NCBI GenBank assembly: GCA_965249815.1
Contig: CBDFMV010000003.1
Location: 1,364,001 to 1,428,000 of the forward strand
Reading direction: 5' to 3'
Source of the DNA: JAJAZB01 sp965249815
GTDB lineage: Bacteria > Bacteroidota > Bacteroidia > Cytophagales > Spirosomataceae
Length of the DNA: 64,000 nucleotides
Shown: piece after piece, positions 50,743-59,042 of the stretch
Layout of the letters: each line of letters starts with the position of its first letter
How positions within the stretch are numbered: the first letter of the stretch is position 1
Translations under genes and position numbers: made by a program
Notes under the pieces: generated by a model
Told to the model about the DNA's origin: nothing
The model's input: only the letters and a program-made list of their open reading frames with translations
Database searches by the model: none

Positions 50743-51777
50743 ATGAAAAAATTCCTGATTGCCTGCCTGTTGGTGGGCTTTGCCGCGTTTATAGCCGCCT
50801 GCGAGTCTGACCGGAAAGGCGAAGACCGTGACACGCCCAAGGCCCCCGCCGGAGCCGACACCATCAAAGTCAACGTTGAAATCAAGCGCCTGGAGCCGCA
50901 ACTTTTCGCCGCGAAAACACCCGAAGACGTCGCGATGTTTCTCCGGAAAAACCCAGGGGTACGGGCGGCGTACTTTTCGAAGGCCGAATTTGGCTCCGAC
51001 GCCGACCTGGCCAACTCGCTGGCCGAACTGACCGCCAACCCCGGCCTGCAGCAGTTTTACGCCGACGAACAAGCCCAGTTTGCCGACCTGAATGGGCTGA
51101 AAAGCGAGTTTGAAGAAGCGTTCCGCAACCTGAAAGCCTACTACCCGGCGTTTCGTGAACCACGCCTCACGACGCTGTTCACGGGGTTCACCGGCCCTGA
51201 CCTGTACGTGTCCGACAGCCTCATCGTCATCGGGCTGGACTATTTCATGGGGCCGAAAGCCCGCTACCGCCCGCAACTCGAGAACTACCGATTGCGCAAG
51301 TACCAGCGCGAGTACCTCGTGCCGCAGGTGCTGTTGCTGCTTTCAGGAAAATACAACGAAACCAACCCGCGTGACCAGACGTTGCTGAGCGAAATGGTGT
51401 ACTTCGGGAAAAGTTTTGAGTTTGTCAAAAATATCCTGCCCGCCGTTTCCGACAGCCTGATCATCGGCTACACCGGCCAGCAACTCGCCGCCAACGACCT
51501 GGCACAGGATCTAATCTGGGGGCATTTCGTGGACGAAAAACTGCTCTACGAAACCAGCCCGATGCGCAAAGTGAAGTACCTCGGCGAGCGCCCGACCACG
51601 CTGGAAATCGGCCCCAAATGCCCCGGTCGCATCGGGCAGTGGCTGGGCTGGAAACTGGTGCGAAAATTCCGCCGCGAACACCCCGAAGTGACCTTTCAAC
51701 AACTCATGAAAACCACCGACGCCCGCCGGATTCTGGAAGAATCGAAGTACCGGGGGCAGGTGGACGAAACCCAATGA
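50743..51777 (+). CDS. gldB: Gliding motility lipoprotein GldB
   Basis: 344 residues, MKKFLIACLLVGFAAFIAAC: a lipoprotein signal with the lipid-modified Cys20. The mature part (NVEIKRLEPQLFAAKTPEDV, LTTLFTGFTGPDLYVSDSLI, LIWGHFVDEKLLYETSP) matches GldB of Bacteroidetes, needed for gliding and for the type IX secretion-linked motor. The start at 50743 fits the lipoprotein signal; the frame upstream to 50647 lacks it. It is followed by a VapB antitoxin 4 bases after its stop. Confidence 0.88.
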   Translation: MKKFLIACLLVGFAAFIAACESDRKGEDRDTPKAPAGADTIKVNVEIKRLEPQLFAAKTPEDVAMFLRKNPGVRAAYFSKAEFGSDADLANSLAELTANPGLQQFYADEQAQFADLNGLKSEFEEAFRNLKAYYPAFREPRLTTLFTGFTGPDLYVSDSLIVIGLDYFMGPKARYRPQLENYRLRKYQREYLVPQVLLLLSGKYNETNPRDQTLLSEMVYFGKSFEFVKNILPAVSDSLIIGYTGQQLAANDLAQDLIWGHFVDEKLLYETSPMRKVKYLGERPTTLEIGPKCPGRIGQWLGWKLVRKFRREHPEVTFQQLMKTTDARRILEESKYRGQVDETQ

Positions 51778-51781
51778 TGCC

Positions 51782-52021
51782 ATGCAAGCTATTGAAATTC
51801 AGGCTGCCGTCAAGGATGGAGTCCTCCAGGTACCAACGCTCCCGACGCCCCTCGCCGATGGGGAAGTTAAGTTGATTGTGCTCTACGAAGAGGATCCCAA
51901 ACGTAATTACGACCCTGAAAAATTAAAGGCGTCTTTCAAAAAAGTCGCTGAATTGGGCGTATTCGACGCCATCGAAGATCCTGTAGCCTGGCAACGCCAA
52001 CAACGCGATGAGTGGGAATAA
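51782..52021 (+). CDS. Type II antitoxin (VapB-like)
   Basis: 79 residues, MQAIEIQAAVKDGVLQVPTL. A short beta-rich N-terminus (EIQAAVKDGVLQVPTLP, VKLIVLYEED) is followed by a helical end (LKASFKKVAELGVFDAI). It is similar in layout to antitoxins of the DUF2281/VapB type. It overlaps the toxin start by 14 bases. It lies 4 bases after gldB, so it may be read from the gldB transcript. Confidence 0.7.
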   Translation: MQAIEIQAAVKDGVLQVPTLPTPLADGEVKLIVLYEEDPKRNYDPEKLKASFKKVAELGVFDAIEDPVAWQRQQRDEWE

Positions 52022-52400
52022 CCGCGCCGTTCTTGACTCCAATATCCTGATTTATCAATCGAAAGATGCGATTGATTTCGACGCCATCATCGCTCCCTAT
52101 GAGCGGGTGTACGTATCGGTTGTGGCTTACATGGAAGTTTTAGGCTTTGTGTTCCCGAGTGAGAACGAAAAACAGCGAGTGGAACAGATCCTGGATTCAC
52201 TCAACATCATTCATACTGACCTGCTGATAGCCGACCACGTCGTCGCCTACTGCAAACTCCGCAAGGTAAAACTGCCTGACGCCATCACGCTGGCCACGGC
52301 CCGGCGGCTTGCCGCCAATTTAATCACCGTCAACGAACCCGATTTCCGGGGCCTCGACCCGACCGTCCGCGTCGTGGTGCCGCCCCTGATTGAACACTAA
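52008..52400 (+). CDS. PIN-domain toxin (VapC-like)
   Basis: 130 residues, MSGNNRAVLDSNILIYQSKD. Acidic catalytic residues lie in VLDSNILIY, SVVAYMEVLGF and VKLPDAITLATA, plus VNEPDFRGLD, typical of a VapC ribonuclease. It partners with the preceding antitoxin. The toxin stop is 6 bases before the ABC exporter gene. Confidence 0.87.
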   Translation: MSGNNRAVLDSNILIYQSKDAIDFDAIIAPYERVYVSVVAYMEVLGFVFPSENEKQRVEQILDSLNIIHTDLLIADHVVAYCKLRKVKLPDAITLATARRLAANLITVNEPDFRGLDPTVRVVVPPLIEH

Positions 52401-52406
52401 AATTTC

Positions 52407-54221
52407 ATGGCAAAACGAAGAGAAAGTTTTGGGGCCGAAGCCGACCCGAAAGACAAACGCAAAGTAAACCGCGAGGGGCTGCGCAAAACCCTGAGCATCT
52501 TCCGCTTCGTGCTGCCGTACCGCCGTACGTTCCTCCTCGGCATGGGTTTTCTGGTGCTTTCCAACCTGACAACCATGACCTTCCCGCTGCTCATCGGCAA
52601 GATGTCGGGCGTCATTGAGGGCAAGTCGCCGTACACCATAAACCAGGTCACGGGCCTGTTCGTGGTGATTCTGGTGTTGCAGGCGATTTTCTCGTTTCTG
52701 CGGATTTACACCTTCACGCAGGTCAGCGAAAAGGCCATGCGCGACGTGCGTAAAAACCTGTACAGCAAGCTGGTGACGCTACCGATTCCGTTTTTTGAGC
52801 AGCGCCGCGTGGGCGAATTGATGAGCCGCGTTACCTCCGACGTGACGCAGTTGCAGGACGTACTCAGCATCACGCTGGCGGAGTTTTTCCGGCAAATCTT
52901 CACGCTCGTCGTGGGCATTGGCGTGATTCTGTTCATTTCCACCAAGCTGACGCTGTTTATGCTGGCGACCTTCCCGGTCATCGTGGTCGTGGCGCTGCTT
53001 TTCGGGCGGTTTATCCGCAAAATCTCCAAGCAGGCCCAGGACGCGCTGGCCAAAACCAACGTGGTGGTCGAGGAAACGATGCAGTCCATCAACGTGGTGA
53101 AGGCCTTCACCAACGAGCGCTACGAAGTGGGCCGCTACACCGACGCCCTCCAGCGGGTGGTCAACATCGCGCTGAAGGCCGCCTCGTACCGGGGGGCGTT
53201 CGTGTCGTTCATCATTTTCGGGTTGTTTGGGGCCATCGTGGCGGTGGTTTGGTACGGCGCGCAACTCGTGGCGGGCGGCGAACTGATCCTTTCCGACCTG
53301 CTCACCTTCCTCTTTTACACGGCCTTCATCGGTGGCTCGGTGGGCGGGCTGGGCGACATTTACGCGCAGATTCAGAAAACCATCGGGGCTTCGGAGCGGA
53401 TTCTGGAAATTCTGGGGGAAACCTCGGAAGTGGACCTGACGGGCGAAAAACAGGTCACCCGACCGCGCATTCTCGGCCACATCGCTTACCGCGACGTGGT
53501 GTTCCGCTACCCCTCGCGCCCCGACATGACCGTGCTCGACGGACTGAGCCTCGATGTGCCGGCGGGCGAAAAAATCGCCCTCGTGGGTTATTCGGGCGCG
53601 GGGAAATCGACCATCGTGCAGCTCTTGATGCGCTATTACGCGCCCAACGGCGGTGAAATCCGGGTGGATGGTCGCCCCATCGAGGACTTCGACATCACCA
53701 CGCTGCGCCAGAACATCGCCATCGTGCCGCAGGAAGTGCTGCTGTTCGGTGGCAGTATTTTCGAAAACATCGCCTACGGCAAACCCGGAGCCGCCGCCGC
53801 TGAAGTGGAAGAAGCCGCCCGGAAAGCCAACGCGCTCGAATTCATCGACTCGTTTCCCGAACGGTTCGAGACGCTGGTCGGCGAGCGGGGCGTGAAACTT
53901 TCCGGTGGGCAACGCCAGCGCATCGCCATCGCCCGGGCGATTCTGAAAGACCCGGCAATCCTGATTCTCGACGAAGCCACCTCGTCGCTCGATGCCGAAT
54001 CGGAAAAACTGGTGCAGGACGCGCTCGACGCGTTGATGGAAAACCGCACGACCATCATCATCGCCCACCGGCTGGCTACCATCCGCAACGTCGACCGAAT
54101 TTACGTCATCCGCGACGGGCAAATCGCCGAATCGGGCACCCACGAGGCGCTACTCCTGCGCGACGAGGGCATTTACAGCAATTTAATTAAGTTGCAGTTT
54201 GAAGTCGAACCAAACTCCTGA
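52407..54221 (+). CDS. ABC-type exporter, MsbA-like half-transporter
   Basis: 604 residues. A membrane domain with six helices covers about residues 30-320, then the ATPase: Walker A GYSGAGKST near residue 394, signature LSGGQRQR near 498, Walker B ILILDEAT near 519 and the H-loop IIIAHRLATI. It works as a homodimer or heterodimer that flips lipids or exports drugs; the substrate is unknown. It is followed by an antitoxin gene after 6 bases. Confidence 0.94.
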   Translation: MAKRRESFGAEADPKDKRKVNREGLRKTLSIFRFVLPYRRTFLLGMGFLVLSNLTTMTFPLLIGKMSGVIEGKSPYTINQVTGLFVVILVLQAIFSFLRIYTFTQVSEKAMRDVRKNLYSKLVTLPIPFFEQRRVGELMSRVTSDVTQLQDVLSITLAEFFRQIFTLVVGIGVILFISTKLTLFMLATFPVIVVVALLFGRFIRKISKQAQDALAKTNVVVEETMQSINVVKAFTNERYEVGRYTDALQRVVNIALKAASYRGAFVSFIIFGLFGAIVAVVWYGAQLVAGGELILSDLLTFLFYTAFIGGSVGGLGDIYAQIQKTIGASERILEILGETSEVDLTGEKQVTRPRILGHIAYRDVVFRYPSRPDMTVLDGLSLDVPAGEKIALVGYSGAGKSTIVQLLMRYYAPNGGEIRVDGRPIEDFDITTLRQNIAIVPQEVLLFGGSIFENIAYGKPGAAAAEVEEAARKANALEFIDSFPERFETLVGERGVKLSGGQRQRIAIARAILKDPAILILDEATSSLDAESEKLVQDALDALMENRTTIIIAHRLATIRNVDRIYVIRDGQIAESGTHEALLLRDEGIYSNLIKLQFEVEPNS

Positions 54222-54227
54222 CGAAGC

Positions 54228-54467
54228 ATGGAAACGACGGTGAAAACGTTGAAGGAAGAGGTTATTGAGCGCATCAGCGCCCTGGAAGACCTTGAAACGC
54301 TGCAAGGCGTACAGCGGGTGATTGACTATTTTCATCCAAAACCCATGACTGAGGAGGAATTACAGGTAAAACTTGAAAAGGCGATGGCAGCAGCAAGGCG
54401 GGGGGAAGTCCTTTCCAAACAAGAACTTGAAGCCGAGATTGCCTCATGGAAAGCCCGACGAAAGTAG
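54228..54467 (+). CDS. Antitoxin of a RelE/ParE-type pair
   Basis: 79 residues, METTVKTLKEEVIERISALE, mostly helical, with the end segment RGEVLSKQELEAEIASWKAR, which resembles antitoxin C-termini that wrap a RelE-type toxin. There is no separate DNA-binding domain visible; the N-terminal part may dimerise. It overlaps the toxin start by 22 bases. Confidence 0.7.
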   Translation: METTVKTLKEEVIERISALEDLETLQGVQRVIDYFHPKPMTEEELQVKLEKAMAAARRGEVLSKQELEAEIASWKARRK

Positions 54468-54760
54468 TCTGGACGGTGCAAGCCAAAGATGATTTGCTGG
54501 AGGTTTTTGAATCGCTGGAGAAATCATTGGGCTGGGAACACGCCGACACCGTGACGAGTCGCCTTGTTACGAAATCCTTTCGTTTAGAGCAATTCCCAGC
54601 GATGGGTCCCATTGAGTGGCGACACTCCGACCGCTTCAAGACGGTTCGGTACTTAGTCGAAGGGCATTATAAAATTTATTACGAAATCCGACCGGATTCG
54701 GTGGAAATTCTGAGTGTTTTCGACACCCGCCAGAACCCCGAGCGCCTCCGAAACCCGTAG
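54446..54760 (+). CDS. RelE/ParE family toxin
   Basis: 104 residues, MESPTKVVWTVQAKDDLLEV. The RelE/ParE fold is seen in the sequence TVQAKDDLLEVFESLEKSLG, FPAMGPIEWR and YLVEGHYKIYYEIRPDSVEI, then a DTRQNPERL end. ParE-type toxins block gyrase; RelE-type cut mRNA. The active-site type is not clear. It is expected to be neutralised by the overlapping antitoxin. Confidence 0.85.
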   Translation: MESPTKVVWTVQAKDDLLEVFESLEKSLGWEHADTVTSRLVTKSFRLEQFPAMGPIEWRHSDRFKTVRYLVEGHYKIYYEIRPDSVEILSVFDTRQNPERLRNP

Positions 54761-54798
54761 TCTTTCCGCGCTGTTGACCGAAAAATAAGCCGTTGCCC

Positions 54799-55224
54799 AT
54801 GACCCCCGAACGCGCCACCCTCAAAGAGTTTAACCTTCGCCAGACCGACTGCCGGGCGGAGATGCTGGCTATTTTCGATCAGAACCCGCACGCCCTGGCC
54901 CACGCCGACGTCGAGGCGCGGCTGCCCGAAAAATTCGACCGGGTGACGGTGTACCGGACGCTGAAAACCTTCCTCGAAAAAGGCATCATCCACAAAGTCC
55001 TCGACGACGAAGGGGGCATGAAGTACGCCCTGTGCCGCGCTACCTGCCACACCGCCGACCACCAGCACCACCACGACCACGTGCATTTCAAATGCACCGT
55101 CTGCGGCCTGACCAACTGCCTCGACGACGTGCGCGTGCCCGCCCTAAGCCTGCCCGCTGGGTACCAGCGCCAGGAAACCAACCTGCTCGTGCAGGGCGTA
55201 TGCCCGCTTTGCCACCCGAATTGA
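54799..55224 (+). CDS. Fur-family metalloregulator
   Basis: 141 residues, MTPERATLKEFNLRQTDCRA. The winged-helix part has DRVTVYRTLKTFLEKGIIHK. A His-rich segment CHTADHQHHHDHVHFKC and two CxxC pairs (FKCTVCGL, GVCPLC) bind zinc and a regulatory metal. The two CxxC motifs are typical of Fur, Zur and PerR. It is likely a Zur or Fur type; which metal cannot be decided. It overlaps the MutS-like gene start. The start was chosen two codons after a TTG. Confidence 0.9.
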   Translation: MTPERATLKEFNLRQTDCRAEMLAIFDQNPHALAHADVEARLPEKFDRVTVYRTLKTFLEKGIIHKVLDDEGGMKYALCRATCHTADHQHHHDHVHFKCTVCGLTNCLDDVRVPALSLPAGYQRQETNLLVQGVCPLCHPN

Positions 55225-57062
55225 GCGTGACGCGTACCGACCTTTTCCAGCAACGCCAGACGCAGTTTTCACAGGCTGAACAAACCCACCAGCGCCGCTT
55301 CAACCAACTGGCCGTGGCCCGCGTGACCCTGTTCCTGAGTGGGTTTTTTGCTCTTTATCTTCTTTTTGATCGCTACGGAACCGGTTCCGTCTGGGCAAGC
55401 CCGATTCTGCCTGTTGGGGCCGGTTTCGTGGCGGCGTACCTCTGGCTGCTCGGCGTTCACCAGCGCGTGCGTCGGCAGCGCGACGAGGCTCGTTTCCTGA
55501 AAACCCTCAACGCCGATGAAGCCGAACGCCTCGCGGGCCGCTTCACCCGCCCCGAAACCGGCCTCGACTTCGACGAACCGCTCCATCCGTACACCGCCGA
55601 CCTCGACGTGTTCGGCTCCCGCTCGTTGTTCCGTCTGCTCAACCGCACCCGCACGCACACTGGGGCCGCCACGCTGGCGTCCTGGCTGAAAGCACCCGCC
55701 GGATTTTCCGAAATCACGGCCCGACAAGCCGCTGTGCGCGAACTTGCGGACAAACTCGACTGGCGGCAAGCCACCGAAGCCACGGCGGGCTTGCAGGAAG
55801 CCGTCGGCGAATCGACCGAGGCGCTGTTGGCCTGGATTGCCGAACCGGCCAATCCAGTCGTGAATCAGGTCTGGTTTCGCGCCGCCCGCTGGCTGTTGCC
55901 ACTGCTGACGGCGGGGCTGGTCGGCCTGTGGCTGAACGAGGTGGTGCCATTCGCGGCGATTGTCTTGTCGCTGCTCGTGAGTGGACTGGCGCTGGGGCGA
56001 ATTTTCGCGGCGGTGAAACGGGCAACGGAGCAAACGCACCGCGCCATTCCGGCCCTGCGTGCCGCCGCCGCCGTGCTCGAACGCCTGGAGACGGAACCAT
56101 TTCAAGCCGAAAAAGTAGGCGCGTTGAAAGCCCGCAGCCTCGGCGCGCCCGAAGCGGTGCGGAGCCTGAGCCGCACCCTCGACCTGCTTAGTTACCGCCA
56201 GAATCCGTATTTCACGCTGTTTATCGGCCTGCCGACGCTCTGGGATTTTCAGTTTTTCGCCCCGCTCGAACGCTGGAAGCACCAGCACCGCGCCCAGCTT
56301 CCCGACTGGCTGGCCGTCGTCGGTGAACTGGAAGCCCTCAGCAGCCTCGCCGGGCTGGCTTTTGCCGAACCGGACTTTGTTTTTCCAACCTTGGAAACGG
56401 GAGGTGCCAGCCTGAAAACGACAAAGCTGGGCCACGCGCTGATTCCCCCGCCGCAGCGCGTCCGCAATGACCTGAGTTTTGGCAGTGCGGGCCACACGAT
56501 GCTGGTGACCGGCTCGAACATGTCAGGAAAAAGTACGTTTCTGCGGACTGTGGGCACCAACGCGGTGCTGGGTCTGGCGGGTTCGGTGGTGTGCGCCGAC
56601 GCGATGAGCCTGCCGCTGGTGCGGGTGTTCACGAGCATGCGAACGCAGGATTCGCTCGAAGAAAGTACGTCGTCGTTTTACGCCGAACTGAAGCGGTTAC
56701 GGCAGTTGCTGGAAACGGTTGCCACGGATGGCCCGCCTGTTTTGTTTTTGCTTGATGAAATCCTGAAAGGCACGAACTCCCGCGACCGCCACGGCGGGGC
56801 GAAGGCGCTGATTTTTCAACTGAAGGAAACGACGGCCTTCGGCTTTATTTCCACCCACGACGTGGAATTGGGCGACGAAGCCATCGCCTGGGATTTTGTG
56901 GAAAACATGCATTTCCGCTCCGACCTTGACGCCGACGGGCGGCTTGTGTTCGACTACACCCTCCGCCCCGGCGTGTGCCACAGTTTCAACGCGGCGGAAC
57001 TGATGCGGCAGATGGGCATCCATATTGTGGGGCGGGATGCATCCCGCCCCACAATAACTTAG
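55200..57062 (+). CDS. Membrane-anchored MutS-like ATPase
   Basis: 620 residues. The N-terminal part has two pairs of membrane helices (near residues 32-52 and 60-80, and near residues 225-265), followed by MutS-type core and ATPase with Walker A VTGSNMSGKST near residue 438, LLDEILKGTNSRDR and ISTHDVELG. It lacks the mismatch-recognition domain, so it is not a mismatch repair protein but a member of the membrane-bound MutS-like family. Its role is unknown. The ATG at 55200 overlaps fur by 25 bases; a GTG at 55227 is a fair alternative. The last 13 codons lie in a palindrome. Confidence 0.85.
   Translation: MPALPPELSVTRTDLFQQRQTQFSQAEQTHQRRFNQLAVARVTLFLSGFFALYLLFDRYGTGSVWASPILPVGAGFVAAYLWLLGVHQRVRRQRDEARFLKTLNADEAERLAGRFTRPETGLDFDEPLHPYTADLDVFGSRSLFRLLNRTRTHTGAATLASWLKAPAGFSEITARQAAVRELADKLDWRQATEATAGLQEAVGESTEALLAWIAEPANPVVNQVWFRAARWLLPLLTAGLVGLWLNEVVPFAAIVLSLLVSGLALGRIFAAVKRATEQTHRAIPALRAAAAVLERLETEPFQAEKVGALKARSLGAPEAVRSLSRTLDLLSYRQNPYFTLFIGLPTLWDFQFFAPLERWKHQHRAQLPDWLAVVGELEALSSLAGLAFAEPDFVFPTLETGGASLKTTKLGHALIPPPQRVRNDLSFGSAGHTMLVTGSNMSGKSTFLRTVGTNAVLGLAGSVVCADAMSLPLVRVFTSMRTQDSLEESTSSFYAELKRLRQLLETVATDGPPVLFLLDEILKGTNSRDRHGGAKALIFQLKETTAFGFISTHDVELGDEAIAWDFVENMHFRSDLDADGRLVFDYTLRPGVCHSFNAAELMRQMGIHIVGRDASRPTIT
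57023..57056. repeat. Perfect 34-bp palindrome at the 3' end of the MutS-like gene
   Basis: TATTGTGGGGCGGGATG is followed directly by its exact reverse complement, 17+17 bases. It ends 6 bases before the stop-codon end (57062) and just before the convergent proC stop (57059-57061). A related TATTGTGGGGCGG unit occurs at 50643-50655. It is a dispersed repeat that has altered the protein's C-terminus and probably works as a bidirectional terminator. Confidence 0.75.
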
Positions 57063-57859
57063 TTCGACAGCTCCGTCGCGCGCACCTGCGCGGCTTCGAT
57101 GCCCGCGATGAGCGTTTCGGATAAAACCCCTTCCTCAAACCGTTTCAAGGCCGCTTCGGTGGTGCCGCCTTTCGAGGCCACGGCTTTGATCAACTCGTCG
57201 AGGCTTTTGTCCGACGTGTTAATAAGGTGGTACGAGCCGAGCATGGTTTGTTTGACGAGCAGCGCCGAGAGGGCTTCGTCGAAACCCATCTTTTTACCCG
57301 CCTCGATCATCGCTTTCACCAGGTAGAAAAAATACGCCGGACCGCTGCCGCTGAGGGCCGTTACGGCGTCGAGCAGGCGTTCGTCTTCCAGAAAAACGGA
57401 GCGTCCCGTGGCGTTGATGAGGTTTTCGACCCGCCGCAATTGGCCGATTTCCACGGCCGGGGCCGCCGCGAAGGCCGTCATGCCCATGCCGAGCAGGGCG
57501 GGTGTGTTCGGCATGGCCCGCACCACGAGCGGGTGAGCGAGTACCGCCTGAATTTTGGCGATGTTGATGCCCGCCATGATACTCAGCACCAGTTGATTGG
57601 GTTGAATGACGCGAGCGAGTTCGGCGTGGACGGAGGGGAAATCTTGGGGTTTTACGGAAAGAATGACGAGATCGGCCGCGCCCACGCGCGGCCCGATGGT
57701 GTCCACCACGACGCCGGTTTGCTCGGCGGTGAGCGCCGCGCCGCGTTCGGCGCTTTTTTCAATCAGCAGCAGGTCTTCTTTCCGGACGAGGTTGTACTGC
57801 AAAAATGCCTTGGCGAAAGCCATGCCCATGTTTCCGCAGCCGATGATGGCGATTTTCAT
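57059..57859 (-). CDS. proC: Pyrroline-5-carboxylate reductase
   Basis: 266 residues, MKIAIIGCGNMGMAFAKAFL, with the NADPH-binding GCGNMG, MPNTPALLGMGMTAF, and the ALSGSGPAYFFYLVKAMIEAG signature. It catalyses the last step of proline synthesis. The start at 57859 is given by the dinucleotide fold; the longer frame to 57934 comes from the repeat upstream. It is convergent with the MutS-like gene, overlapping by 4 bases. Confidence 0.95.
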   Translation of the reverse strand: MKIAIIGCGNMGMAFAKAFLQYNLVRKEDLLLIEKSAERGAALTAEQTGVVVDTIGPRVGAADLVILSVKPQDFPSVHAELARVIQPNQLVLSIMAGINIAKIQAVLAHPLVVRAMPNTPALLGMGMTAFAAAPAVEIGQLRRVENLINATGRSVFLEDERLLDAVTALSGSGPAYFFYLVKAMIEAGKKMGFDEALSALLVKQTMLGSYHLINTSDKSLDELIKAVASKGGTTEAALKRFEEGVLSETLIAGIEAAQVRATELSN

Positions 57860-57877
57860 GTGGGTTAGAAAAGAAAC

Positions 57878-57932
57878 GTCCTGGCGAACGCAGCGCGGTG
57901 ACCCAAAGTCACCGCGCTGCGTTCGCCAGGAC
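57878..57932. repeat. Perfect 25-bp inverted repeat between proC and the TlpA-like gene
   Basis: Arms 57878-57902 and 57908-57932 (GTCCTGGCGAACGCAGC ... and its complement) with a 5-base loop CCAAA. It lies between two minus-strand genes, ending 13 bases past the TlpA-like gene stop, so it may terminate or reduce transcription into proC. Confidence 0.8.
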
Positions 57933-57945
57933 AAAAATGGGAGGT

Positions 57946-59040
57946 TTACTTTAAAACCTCGGCTAATTTCTGCTCCAGGTTTTCCCCGCGCAGGTTTTTG
58001 GCCAGGATGTTGCCCTGCGGGTCGATGAGGACGCTGAACGGGATGGTCTCTACGCCGTAAGTCATGGCGGCAGCGTTGTTACCCAACACGTGCGTCCAGG
58101 CCAAATTGTCGGCTTTGATGGCGCGGGTCCAGGCGGCTTTGTCTTGGTCGAGCGATACGCCGTAGATTTCAAACCCCTTGCTTTTGTACTTCTGGTACAT
58201 CCGCACCACGTTGGGGTTTTCTTTCCGGCATGGCCCGCACCAGCTCGCCCAGAAGTCAATCAGCACGTATTTTCCTTTCAGCGACGACAGCGGTACCACC
58301 TTGTCGTCGGGCGATTTCAGTACGATTTCGGGCGCGGGTTTGCCAATGGGAAGGCCGTTTTTCTGGGCCTGCATCCGCCGCACCGTCGCGACAAACGCCT
58401 GGGTCATGCGGCTGGTGGGTTTTTCTTTTCCAAACTGGTCGGCCAGGCGCTCAAACAAGGCAAAATCCTGCTCCGGATCGAGAAAATTAGTGGCATACAA
58501 CGCCGTGAGCGAGGTACCCAATTCGGGCATCAGCGCGCGCACTTGGGTGGCAATGGCCTGCTGGCCCTGGTCGAATTCGGCCTTGATTTGCTGCTGGCGT
58601 TTGGCGTCTTTTTTGGCCGTGGCGGCTTCGTACTGCGCATTCAGGTCGGCGGCTTTGGTTTGAAAACCCGCCTGGAGGCGGTTGATTTTCTGGAAATACT
58701 CCATCGTTTTCGAGCCACTGACGTTGGTGGTTTTCCCGTCCACGTCCACCGTCAGGGTTTCGCCACCTTCGATCAAGAGGGGAATGCGTTGCGCGTTGGC
58801 GAAGTTGAGCTGGTAAAAACCGCCACCCTGCGCAGCTTTTCCGCGAAACTCGAAACCGCCACCCTTTGCGGCGGCGGAATCGATGGTAGCCGGAAAACCG
58901 CGCTCGTTGATGGCCTGCAAATAGACTTTTCCCGCCAGCGGGTTTTTCACCGAACCGCGAATCGTAAAATCGGCGGACTGGGCGCGGACGAGAAAGCCCG
59001 CCGTCACGGCCACCAGCGTTAAAATCAGCTCTTTTTTCAT
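57946..59040 (-). CDS. TlpA-like thioredoxin-domain protein, exported
   Basis: 364 residues. A signal peptide (MKKELILTLVAVTAGFLVRA), then a DUF4369-type N-terminal domain (TIRGSVKNPLAGKVYLQAIN), a helical linker (NAQYEAATAKKDAKRQQQIK) and a C-terminal thioredoxin fold with FWASWCGPCRKENPNV. The CGPC pair reduces or isomerises disulfides in the periplasm. This domain order is widespread in Bacteroidetes. It starts 3 bases after the gatB stop and is likely cotranscribed. The ATG at 59040 was chosen; the one at 59046 lies in the gatB stop region. Confidence 0.9.
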   Translation of the reverse strand: MKKELILTLVAVTAGFLVRAQSADFTIRGSVKNPLAGKVYLQAINERGFPATIDSAAAKGGGFEFRGKAAQGGGFYQLNFANAQRIPLLIEGGETLTVDVDGKTTNVSGSKTMEYFQKINRLQAGFQTKAADLNAQYEAATAKKDAKRQQQIKAEFDQGQQAIATQVRALMPELGTSLTALYATNFLDPEQDFALFERLADQFGKEKPTSRMTQAFVATVRRMQAQKNGLPIGKPAPEIVLKSPDDKVVPLSSLKGKYVLIDFWASWCGPCRKENPNVVRMYQKYKSKGFEIYGVSLDQDKAAWTRAIKADNLAWTHVLGNNAAAMTYGVETIPFSVLIDPQGNILAKNLRGENLEQKLAEVLK

Positions 59041-59042
59041 GC

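Noticed and set aside
55200..57062. Canonical mismatch repair MutS or MutS2
   Set aside because: The N-terminal mismatch-binding domain and the Smr domain are absent and membrane helices are present instead.
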